From an uncultured Bacteroidales bacterium (lineage in GTDB: Bacteria > Bacteroidota > Bacteroidia > Bacteroidales > Bacteroidaceae), in the NCBI GenBank assembly GCA_937916465.1, contig CALFTK010000054.1, positions 1 through 6,239 of the forward strand: a stretch of DNA of 6,239 nt, in the 5' to 3' direction. Shown piece after piece: positions 1 through 5,643 of this stretch. Below the pieces are notes generated by a model that was not told the DNA's origin, did not search any database, and saw only the letters and a list, made by a program, of their open reading frames with translations. The stretch's first letter is position 1. Each line of letters starts with the position of its first letter. A program made the position numbers and the translations under genes.

Positions 1-379
1 CTTGCTGTGGAATTGCTAATATATTTAATTTTTTTGCAAAGCTTTTTACCATCCAATCAAAACCACCCTGACCATATACAGTTCCAATAATACATTTAGG
101 ATTCTGAGCCAATACAGGCATAATTCGCATTATTGCCGCATTGTATTGATGAACAGGCATACAAAGAATTGCAACATCAGCATCTGCAAGAACATCCCTT
201 GGATTATTACTTGCGCCTTGAATCTGGCCATAAATCTTCTCGCTGCCCGCTTGCAACTCGATTTGATTCTGCCATTCATGCGGACGACTCGACAAAATGC
301 GAACACCATAACTTTGCTTCCCTAATAGTGCAGCTAAAATATGTGCGCTACTTCCACCTCCAATAATAGCAATATTCAT
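1..379 (-). CDS. Opine (octopine/nopaline) dehydrogenase-like protein, N-terminal part
   Basis: This is the N-terminal 126 codons of a Rossmann-fold NAD(P)-dependent dehydrogenase that continues beyond the left edge of the window. It starts MNIAIIGGGSSAH, a dinucleotide-binding glycine loop at residues 6-12 after the first beta strand. The segment RILSSRPHEW resembles the second strand of opine dehydrogenases, and a GQGGFDWM motif near residue 106 is also typical of that family. Family members reductively condense an amino acid or polyamine-like amine with an alpha-keto acid, acting in the cytoplasm; the substrate here cannot be read. The ATG at 377-379 is chosen because a perfect AGGAGGT site lies 8 nt upstream and the glycine loop begins at once. 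It lies 21 nt downstream of a PaaK/CapK-like gene, so the two are probably co-transcribed. The catalytic C-terminal domain is outside the window. Ketopantoate reductase-like proteins are a less likely alternative. Confidence 0.75.
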   Translation of the reverse strand, partial: MNIAIIGGGSSAHILAALLGKQSYGVRILSSRPHEWQNQIELQAGSEKIYGQIQGASNNPRDVLADADVAILCMPVHQYNAAIMRIMPVLAQNPKCIIGTVYGQGGFDWMVKSFAKKLNILAIPQQ

Positions 380-387
380 GATAAAAG

Positions 388-394
388 ACCTCCT
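388..394 (-). promoter_or_regulatory. Strong Shine-Dalgarno site for the opine dehydrogenase-like gene
   Basis: The minus strand reads AGGAGGT here, a perfect anti-16S complement, 8 nt before the ATG at 379. It fixes that start codon. It lies in the 21-nt gap after the stop codon of the upstream gene, consistent with translation in an operon. Such a site is typical of Bacillota and unlike the Bacteroidota-style genes further right in the window. Confidence 0.85.
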
Positions 395-400
395 CGGAAA

Positions 401-685
401 TTATACGACATCAGAAACAATAAACAACCGCTTACCTCTTTTTGACAACGGAATTTCGTCAACAAAATCGAATTCTAAAACCATGTCATTACCCACAATT
501 GTTCTCATTTCAGAAACTATTTGAGTTTTAATTTCTTGCGGAAATTCTTCTCTAGATGGTACAATTCTGATTTTCAATGTGTGTAAATCCGGCTGATATA
601 TCTGATAAGCCGTCATCCAGTTTACATGCTTAGATATTGGATACATAGGTAGGTCAGGAGCACCTGCAATAAGTATTGATGCCAA
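401..685 (-). CDS. PaaK/CapK-type adenylate-forming enzyme, C-terminal fragment
   Basis: About 90 residues that resemble the C-terminal subdomain of phenylacetate-CoA ligase/CapK-type AMP-forming enzymes, usually 400-450 residues long. Visible hallmarks are a Q-x-x-Q-rich segment (YQIYQPDLHTLKI), a 'RIVPS' strand, and the terminal FDFVDEIPLSKRGKRLFIVS, whose lysine-rich 'RGKR' stretch corresponds to the C-terminal loop of this superfamily. Such enzymes activate a carboxylate as an acyl-adenylate; the substrate is unknown. The N-terminal ATP-binding domain is missing because the reading meets foreign DNA at about 655-690; the first codons (TTG at 683-685 and the next few) may already belong to the neighbouring block, so this is not a true start. 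The stop at 401-403 is 21 nt before the opine dehydrogenase-like gene, suggesting a shared operon. The family call is moderately secure, the function is not. Confidence 0.6.
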   Translation of the reverse strand: MASILIAGAPDLPMYPISKHVNWMTAYQIYQPDLHTLKIRIVPSREEFPQEIKTQIVSEMRTIVGNDMVLEFDFVDEIPLSKRGKRLFIVSDVV

Positions 686-974
686 ATCTATGTTGCTTAA
701 ATATCAATGGCCGGGAAATGTACGCGAACTGCAACACACTATAGAACGTGCTGTTATTATGACCGATTCCTCAATTATAAAGAGTCATAATCTTATGTTG
801 CAATCCAATTCATCGGCATATAACCGAAACAGAGAATTACAGACTATGAATCTGGAAGAACTGGAGCGCGATGCCATTGAACGCGCTATGCAAAAGGCGG
901 AAGGCAATATAAGCAAAGCTGCAGAACTTTTAGGAATAACCCGATACACATTATATAGAAAATTGAACAAATGA
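669..974 (+). CDS. NtrC-type sigma-54-dependent response regulator, C-terminal fragment
   Basis: The last 101 residues of a sigma-54 enhancer-binding protein. WPGNVREL (708-731) is the conserved end of the AAA+ domain, followed by the helix with HTIERAV. After a variable linker comes a Fis-type helix-turn-helix: LEELERDAIERAM, then GNISKAAELLGITRYTLYRKL up to the stop. Full-length proteins are about 450 residues, with a receiver and an AAA+ domain upstream; both are absent here. An ATG at 690 is an internal methionine, not a start: the frame is already protein-like from about 669 (ISIDAKSMLLKY fits the usual residues before WPGN). Upstream sequence belongs to an unrelated block, so the gene is cut by a junction. 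The stop overlaps the start of the histidine kinase as ATGA (971-974), so the kinase is very likely its partner. The intact protein would activate sigma-54 promoters when phosphorylated. Confidence 0.88.
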   Translation: MSIDAKSMLLKYQWPGNVRELQHTIERAVIMTDSSIIKSHNLMLQSNSSAYNRNRELQTMNLEELERDAIERAMQKAEGNISKAAELLGITRYTLYRKLNK

Positions 975-2134
975 AACGCAAATTCTTTATACATATTATT
1001 ATCATAGTGGTAATGGCTCTGACATTGGTTTTATCTGTTTTTTACCACTTATGGTTTTGCTCCATTTTTACAGTATCAGTACTGATTCTTTCTGTAATTA
1101 CGCTATACAAAATGTTTTCCGACACCTTAGATCTGCTTAAATCGGAGCAGAATTTCAGAAGAAAGGTTGAAAACAGTCAACGTACTACCGAATCGCAAAT
1201 GCTGTACTACAAAACATTGATGGAGAATGTAGATACCGCTGTTATGGTGATTACAGATAGCGGCCACACGGAATGGGCAAACTCTTTTGCTCAAAAATTT
1301 ATTGGCGAATCTTGCATGCTTACAGACTCCATAATGGGAGCCATTTCTGAAAACAAAGAGATTATTCAATTTGAAAACAGGGAATATGTTATAAGCCATT
1401 CCAATATCAATACCGACACAGGAAAACGTATTATTGTAGCAATGAAAGATATTCAAAATGCTATGGATAAAACGGAATTTGATTCCTGGCATAAATTGGT
1501 TAGAGTACTGACCCATGAAATCATGAACTCCATCACCCCTATTATCTCTCTGTCCGATACACTTTGTGATATGGCCTCTACCAATATAATGGACGAATCT
1601 GACACTATAAAAGAGGGATTGGGAGTTATTCATAGGAGAAGTCAGGGATTGCTTACTTTTGTAGAGAACTACCGCAAACTGACACGCGTTACACTTCCCA
1701 TAAAAACCAAAATCATGGTATCGGAACTGTTTGCCGATATACAAAAGTTATATACACAGCCTTATATTTCATTCCAGATAGAAAATGCCGATACCGATTC
1801 CATCTATGCCGATAGAGGACAGATGGAACAGGTAATTATAAATCTGCTAAACAATGCAATAGACGCAGTTCCTACCAGCAATGCCAGGATAATATGTTCT
1901 TTTAGAACGGAATCATCCGGTAGTAGTTACCACTCAATTATTAGTGTAACAAACAATGGTAAGGTTATTTTACCAGAGGTTTTGGAACGTGTTTTTGTAC
2001 CGTTTTTCAGTACAAAAAAGAACGGTAGCGGTATAGGACTAAGTCTTTGCAAACAGATAATTATGAACCACGGAGGAGACATAACTATCTGTTCTGACAA
2101 CGATACAGGTACTACTGTAGAGATAAAACTATAG
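971..2134 (+). CDS. Membrane-anchored sensor histidine kinase, NtrB/NtrY-like
   Basis: A 387-residue histidine kinase translationally coupled to the NtrC-type regulator (start overlaps its stop by 4 nt). Two hydrophobic segments at about 5-24 and 27-46 form a tight hairpin with almost no extracytoplasmic loop. A coiled region (about 50-80) leads to a PAS-like segment (about 82-160, MENVDTAVMVITDSG). The dimerisation domain holds the phospho-acceptor His182 in THEIMN, followed by the TPI turn. The ATPase domain shows the N box NLLNNAIDA (291-299), F box FVPFF (342-346) and G2 box GSGIGL (352-357). The G1 box is odd: VTNNGKVI has Asn where the adenine-contacting Asp normally stands. It probably autophosphorylates and passes phosphate to the adjacent regulator; with no periplasmic domain, the signal is likely membrane or cytoplasmic. 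Its 3' end overlaps the convergent aldehyde dehydrogenase gene by 6 nt. Confidence 0.93.
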   Translation: MKRKFFIHIIIIVVMALTLVLSVFYHLWFCSIFTVSVLILSVITLYKMFSDTLDLLKSEQNFRRKVENSQRTTESQMLYYKTLMENVDTAVMVITDSGHTEWANSFAQKFIGESCMLTDSIMGAISENKEIIQFENREYVISHSNINTDTGKRIIVAMKDIQNAMDKTEFDSWHKLVRVLTHEIMNSITPIISLSDTLCDMASTNIMDESDTIKEGLGVIHRRSQGLLTFVENYRKLTRVTLPIKTKIMVSELFADIQKLYTQPYISFQIENADTDSIYADRGQMEQVIINLLNNAIDAVPTSNARIICSFRTESSGSSYHSIISVTNNGKVILPEVLERVFVPFFSTKKNGSGIGLSLCKQIIMNHGGDITICSDNDTGTTVEIKL

Positions 2135-3511
2135 CAGTCCTTTTATGTAACGGAATAGTTTGTAAGGCATATAACGGAATGGCAAATCTATTTTTGTAGT
2201 GGTAGTGACCACAGAACGTTTGTGTGAAAAAGCATCAAAGCTCAGTTTGCCATGATAGCTTCCCATACCTGAATTCCCTACTCCGCCAAATGGGATATTT
2301 TCATTTGCAATATGCATTATCACATCATTTATGCAAGAACCTCCTGCCGATGTTTTATGTATAAACTCTTCTGCATCTCTCTTTTTACCAAAGTAGTAGA
2401 GAGCTAATGGTTTTTCTCTTTCCAGAACAAATTCCAATGCTTCACTGCGGTCATTGAAAGTAATCATAGGGAGCACAGGTCCGAATATCTCTTCTTGCAT
2501 AACGGGTGCTGTAGGCGCTACATTAGCTAATAATGTAGGCTCTATGTAGAGCTCATTGGCTTCTGTATTACCTCCCAAAACTACAGTACCGTCATTCAGA
2601 TAGCTCGCTACTCGCTGAAAAGCCTTTTCATTCACCATTCTTACATAGTGTGCCGATTTTTGTATATCAGCACCATGAAGCTGATGTAGCGCTTTGCCAT
2701 ACTCTTCTGTAAACTTTTCTACACAGTTTTTGTGAATCAGCAGATAATCGGGGGCTATGCAGGTCTGTCCCGCATTTAGTGTTTTACCCCAGGCTATTCT
2801 GCGTGCAGCTATCTTGATATCCGCATTTTCATCTACCACACAAGGACTTTTACCACCCAGCTCCAGCACTACCGGAGTAAGATGTTTAGCAGCCGCCTGC
2901 ATTACGGTTTTACCCAATGCCGGACTGCCGGTAAAGAATATCAAATCAAAGCGCTCTTCCAGCAACGCACTGTTCACCTGTCTGTTGCCTTGCACTACAG
3001 CAATGTATTCTGATGGGAATGTAGCACTTATCATCTGCTCTACTACTGTAGATACATTTGGAACGTAAGGCGATGCTTTGAGTATTGCAGTGCAACCTGC
3101 CGATATAGCTCCAACAAGCGGATTAAGCAGCAATTGGACTGGATAATTCCAGGGCGATATTATCAATGTGCAGCCCAATGGTTCCGATACCACTTTGCTC
3201 TGTGAAGGCATCATCTTTAGCGGCGTACAAGCTCTGCTACTTTTGGCCCACCTGCGCAAATGCTTTATGTGGTTCTTTATTTCTCCTTGTACTATACTGA
3301 TTTCTGTCATCACAGCCTCTTCCATAGACTTATGGAGATCTTTCCACAAAGCTTCACACAATTGTTTTTCCCATTCGGTCAGCATTTTCTGCATCTTTTT
3401 GAGCTGCGCCAAACGAAAATCTACAGACAAAGTAACATGACTGGAAAAGAAGTTTCGTTGTGATTCAACCACCTCTTTTATTCTTGATTCCGCTGTATTT
3501 TCTATTTTCAT
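2129..3511 (-). CDS. Aldehyde dehydrogenase, class 3-like, NAD(P)-dependent
   Basis: A complete 460-residue aldehyde dehydrogenase, the usual length of the short ALDH3-like group, oxidising aldehydes to carboxylates. All key elements are visible: PWNYP with oxyanion Asn122, cofactor-region Lys145 in ILKAS, FTGS (193-196), general base Glu217 in LELGGKS, catalytic Cys251 in GQTCIAPD, and EEIFGP (340-345). PFGGVGNSGMGSYHGK (407-422) and the C-terminal FRYMPYKLFRYIKGLL also match ALDH3 proteins, which often act on medium- or long-chain and aromatic aldehydes; the substrate here is not determined. The N-terminal helices (residues 5-95) match the family start, supporting the ATG at 3509-3511. No N-terminal signal is seen. 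The ALDH3 C-terminus can associate with membranes, but there is no clear transmembrane segment. The gene is divergent from the SDR gene across a 341-bp gap and convergent with the kinase gene. Confidence 0.95.
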   Translation of the reverse strand: MKIENTAESRIKEVVESQRNFFSSHVTLSVDFRLAQLKKMQKMLTEWEKQLCEALWKDLHKSMEEAVMTEISIVQGEIKNHIKHLRRWAKSSRACTPLKMMPSQSKVVSEPLGCTLIISPWNYPVQLLLNPLVGAISAGCTAILKASPYVPNVSTVVEQMISATFPSEYIAVVQGNRQVNSALLEERFDLIFFTGSPALGKTVMQAAAKHLTPVVLELGGKSPCVVDENADIKIAARRIAWGKTLNAGQTCIAPDYLLIHKNCVEKFTEEYGKALHQLHGADIQKSAHYVRMVNEKAFQRVASYLNDGTVVLGGNTEANELYIEPTLLANVAPTAPVMQEEIFGPVLPMITFNDRSEALEFVLEREKPLALYYFGKKRDAEEFIHKTSAGGSCINDVIMHIANENIPFGGVGNSGMGSYHGKLSFDAFSHKRSVVTTTTKIDLPFRYMPYKLFRYIKGLL

Positions 3512-3571
3512 ATTTTATCTATTTTCTTCCTGTAAAACTATCCATTGCGTGGAATATGACCACCACTTCGC

Positions 3572-3579
3572 CAAAGATA
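3572..3579 (-). promoter_or_regulatory. Candidate -7 element for the aldehyde dehydrogenase gene
   Basis: The minus strand reads TATCTTTG, a full match to the Bacteroidota -7 consensus TAnnTTTG. It would give a leader of roughly 55 nt before the aldehyde dehydrogenase ATG at 3511. No convincing -33 TTTG lies at the right distance upstream, and such 6-base matches occur by chance in AT-rich DNA. Confidence 0.35.
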
Positions 3580-3645
3580 AAATCAAATATTGAGCACACA
3601 TTTTCCTTTAATCTTTGTCATAAGTCTGATACTATTTAATGGTTG

Positions 3646-3653
3646 CAAATTTA
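3646..3653 (-). promoter_or_regulatory. Alternative -7 element for the aldehyde dehydrogenase gene
   Basis: The minus strand reads TAAATTTG, also matching TAnnTTTG. A TTGG that could serve as the -33 element lies about 20 bp upstream on that strand (plus 3673-3676). It implies a leader of about 130 nt. It has better -33 support than the nearer candidate but is farther from the gene; either or neither may be real. Confidence 0.25.
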
Positions 3654-3827
3654 TTTCTAAATTCAATTTCAGCCAATACAAAATACACACATTTGGGAAT
3701 ATTGCATAATAATTAAAAACATTTATACCTAATCCACATAGAAAAGAGACAATTGTTATTTATTCATAATAAGCTTTTTATACCAAAAGTCCCGTTTTAT
3801 GTCACACTTTTCCATATCATTATAGGC

Positions 3828-3835
3828 TACTTTTG
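3828..3835 (+). promoter_or_regulatory. Candidate -7 element for the SDR gene
   Basis: TACTTTTG matches the Bacteroidota -7 consensus TAnnTTTG and ends 17 nt before the ATG at 3853, giving a leader of about 10 nt. A T-rich TTTT (3808-3811) is the only -33 candidate, with short spacing. The element itself is one copy of an ACTTTTG motif that also occurs inverted at 3784-3790, so a regulator bound there would meet the promoter. Confidence 0.45.
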
Positions 3836-3852
3836 CCCCAAATATTAGAATT

Positions 3853-4863
3853 ATGGAGAATGTAGTTTATCTGATTACCGGAGCAGCCGGTTTTTTAGGC
3901 AGTAACATCTGCTCACAACTATTAGAACGTGGAAACAGGGTTAGGGCTTTTGTTTTAGAAGGAGACAAAACTGCAAAATACATCCCTAAAGACGTTGAAA
4001 TAGTATATGGCGATTTATGCAACAAACAATCTTTGGATAAATTCTTTAAAGTAGAAGAAGGTACTGAAACAATATGCATACATGTTGCCAGCGTTGTAAC
4101 CGTAGATCCTGCATACAAGAAATTGGTACTCGATGTAAATGTAGGTGGAACCGAAAACATTGTTGATTTGTGTTTGGAGCATCCCGAATGTAAAAAACTG
4201 GTTTATGTAAGTTCAACTGGTGCTATACCTGAACTACCAAAGGGACAGAAGATAAAAGAGGTAGATACTTTTAATCTTGACCAAGTTGTAGGGTGGTACA
4301 GCAAAAGTAAAGCTATGGCTACAGCAAATGTTTTGACAGCAGTCAAGCAGCGTAGTCTAAAAGCCTGCGTAGTATATCCAACAGGCATAATGGGTCCATA
4401 CGATAACGCAATAAGTGAAACCACTTCAACCATCATCAAGATTATAAAAGGCGAAATGCCTGTTGGTATTGATGGATCGTTCAACCTTGTTGATGTAAGA
4501 GACTTAGCTGCAGGTTGTATTGCAGCCGCAGAAAAAGGACGTATCGGAGAAGGTTATATTTTGGGTAATGATGAAATTACACTAAAAAAACTAAGCAAGA
4601 TTCTAAACAAAGAACTTGGATGTCAGCCTATTAAATTCTTCTTACCCATCAGAATTGCAGAGAGCATAGCAAAAAAAATGGAAAAACAGGCTGCAAAAAA
4701 TGGTGCAAAACCAATAATGACAACGTTCTCTGTTTACAATCTTAAAAGGAACAATAAATTTGATTATAGCAAGGCCGTTAACGAATTAGGATACACTACC
4801 AGACCTGTGGAAGAGACTCTTCGCGACGAGGCCAGATGGTTGAAAGAAAACGGTAAAATATAG
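3853..4863 (+). CDS. NAD(P)-dependent epimerase/dehydratase, extended SDR, dihydroflavonol reductase-like
   Basis: A complete 336-residue cytoplasmic oxidoreductase of the extended short-chain dehydrogenase family. The nucleotide-binding loop TGAAGFLGSN (9-18) carries G10xxG13xxG16, and YGDLCN (52-57) is the usual acidic adenine-contact region. HVAS (77-80), DVNVGGTEN (94-102) and VYVSSTGA (117-124) follow in family order, and the catalytic pair is Tyr149 and Lys153 in YSKSK. VYPTGIMGP (174-182) and VDVRDLAAG (213-221) match dihydroflavonol 4-reductase/HpnA-like members, whose bacterial substrates are mostly unknown. The C-terminal third is the substrate-binding part and gives no specific clue. 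The ATG at 3853 starts just before the first beta strand, and no Shine-Dalgarno site is seen, as is usual in Bacteroidota. It is 104 nt upstream of the nitroreductase gene on the same strand. The reaction may be ketone/aldehyde reduction or sugar epimerisation; the former fits better. Confidence 0.9.
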   Translation: MENVVYLITGAAGFLGSNICSQLLERGNRVRAFVLEGDKTAKYIPKDVEIVYGDLCNKQSLDKFFKVEEGTETICIHVASVVTVDPAYKKLVLDVNVGGTENIVDLCLEHPECKKLVYVSSTGAIPELPKGQKIKEVDTFNLDQVVGWYSKSKAMATANVLTAVKQRSLKACVVYPTGIMGPYDNAISETTSTIIKIIKGEMPVGIDGSFNLVDVRDLAAGCIAAAEKGRIGEGYILGNDEITLKKLSKILNKELGCQPIKFFLPIRIAESIAKKMEKQAAKNGAKPIMTTFSVYNLKRNNKFDYSKAVNELGYTTRPVEETLRDEARWLKENGKI

Positions 4864-4883
4864 AGATAATAATGGATTTTCAC

Positions 4884-4891
4884 TACCTTCG
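4884..4891 (+). promoter_or_regulatory. Weak candidate -7 element for the nitroreductase gene
   Basis: TACCTTCG differs at one fixed position from TAnnTTTG and is followed by an A-rich run, a common arrangement at Bacteroidota start sites. It lies in the 104-nt gap after the SDR gene and would give a leader of about 70 nt. No -33 TTTG is present at the right distance, so the nitroreductase may instead be read through from the SDR gene. Confidence 0.3.
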
Positions 4892-4967
4892 CAAAAATAA
4901 TAGTTGGAGCATTTTACCACATCATTGATGTAGGAAGGAAATAATACTAATTTAATTAGAGTAAGGT

Positions 4968-5585
4968 ATGAAAATAGTAAAGAGTATTTTAGCAGGGCTG
5001 TGCCTTGCATTTATGTTAACATCATGCAATGAACAGCAAACAGTACCAACAGAAGATGGTAATGCAGTGATTGAAAACATTATGTCGCGCCGCAGTATTC
5101 GAAAGTATCTTGCCAAACCAATTGACAGAGAGGTACTTAATACTATTATGGAATGCGGAATAAATGCACCTAATGCTATTAACAGACAAGCTTGGGAAGT
5201 GAGAGTAATTGATAACAAAGAGGCAATAGCTAAATTTTATACAGCTCTGCAACAAGGCAATCCACAGGCACAAGCAAACGCAATAGAGGGTAGTTTTAGA
5301 GGCGCTCCTGTTTTGGTTATCATAGCCAACGATACAACTTTTAATTACTCTCCTTTAGATTGCGGTATTATGTGTGAAAACATTATGCTTTCTGCCTGGT
5401 CTATGGGTGTAGGTTCTGTTTGTTTGGGTAGCCCGGTAGGTTATATTAAGAATTCACCACAGGCTATGCAGATGCTTGGTTTTAGTGAAAACTACGAACC
5501 TCTAATCTGCATTGGTTTAGGTTATCCTGATGAAACTCCTGCCGCAAAACCTCGCGATATGAGCAAAGTCAAATTCATAGATTGA
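4968..5585 (+). CDS. Nitroreductase-family FMN protein with lipoprotein signal peptide
   Basis: A complete 205-residue nitroreductase-fold protein. Residues 1-20 form a lipoprotein signal: positive MKIVK, hydrophobic core, and lipobox LTSC with Cys20 as the lipidated residue, so the enzyme should sit outside the cytoplasm. The domain begins at IMSRRSIRKY (38-47), the phosphate-contacting Arg cluster of FMN in this family. APNAINRQAWEV (67-78) corresponds to the flavin-binding APS-x-x-N-x-Q-x-W motif, CENIMLSAWSMGVGS (136-150) to the conserved dimer helix, and IGLGYPDETPAAKPR (182-196) to the C-terminal FMN-binding strand. Family members reduce nitro compounds, quinones or flavins with NAD(P)H, which is not freely available in the periplasm, so the electron donor is unclear. 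Residues after Cys20 (NEQQ) are not the acid-rich surface export signal of Bacteroidota, suggesting a periplasm-facing anchor. It follows the SDR gene by 104 nt. Confidence 0.92.
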   Translation: MKIVKSILAGLCLAFMLTSCNEQQTVPTEDGNAVIENIMSRRSIRKYLAKPIDREVLNTIMECGINAPNAINRQAWEVRVIDNKEAIAKFYTALQQGNPQAQANAIEGSFRGAPVLVIIANDTTFNYSPLDCGIMCENIMLSAWSMGVGSVCLGSPVGYIKNSPQAMQMLGFSENYEPLICIGLGYPDETPAAKPRDMSKVKFID

Positions 5586-5605
5586 TATATTTTAACCATA
5601 TAGAA

Positions 5606-5643
5606 AAATGGACGTTGCATATTTACGTAATCAACGTCCATTT
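5606..5643. repeat. 12-bp perfect inverted repeat at the lysS/nitroreductase junction
   Basis: AAATGGACGTTG (5606-5617) and its exact complement CAACGTCCATTT (5632-5643) are separated by 14 nt. The right arm is lysS coding sequence (codons for EMDV, minus strand). The left arm lies beyond the point where lysS homology stops, 20 nt after the nitroreductase stop codon. It could be read as a terminator hairpin, but no T-run follows either arm. A fold-back join between blocks explains it better. Confidence 0.8.

Larger units (their letters stand above)
3512..3852. other. Divergent AT-rich intergenic region
   Basis: This 341-bp gap separates the divergently transcribed aldehyde dehydrogenase and SDR genes. 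It is very AT-rich, has no credible open reading frame or RNA gene, and holds matches to the Bacteroidota -7 element in both orientations. Close to the SDR gene, CAAAAGT (3784-3790) is mirrored by ACTTTT (3806-3811) and by ACTTTTG (3829-3835). Apart from these I see nothing recognisable. Confidence 0.7.

Noticed and set aside
133..366. A 77-codon plus-strand frame opposite the opine dehydrogenase-like gene
   Set aside because: The opposite strand encodes a glycine-loop Rossmann protein with a perfect ribosome binding site; this frame has neither motif nor start signal.
690..974. ATG at 690 as the true start of a small stand-alone DNA-binding protein
   Set aside because: The frame is NtrC-like upstream of this ATG, WPGNVREL is an internal AAA+ motif, and no start signal precedes it; it is a truncated large regulator.
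1127..1744. A 205-codon open frame on the minus strand inside the histidine kinase gene
   Set aside because: It lies wholly antisense to well-supported kinase domains, its product has no recognisable motif and is rich in odd Cys/His/Phe runs, as expected of a shadow frame.
3541..3566. Short GTGG/CCAC inverted repeat in the divergent intergenic region as an operator
   Set aside because: A four-base stem is too short to distinguish from chance.
669..5605. Natural horizontal insertion of a Bacteroidota island into a Bacillota chromosome
   Set aside because: No integrase, transposase, tRNA or target-site repeat is present at either edge, both edges fall inside genes, and one edge destroys an essential synthetase.
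5606..5643. Rho-independent terminator for the nitroreductase gene
   Set aside because: The stem is perfect but has a 14-nt loop, no T-run after it, and its right arm is lysS coding sequence.
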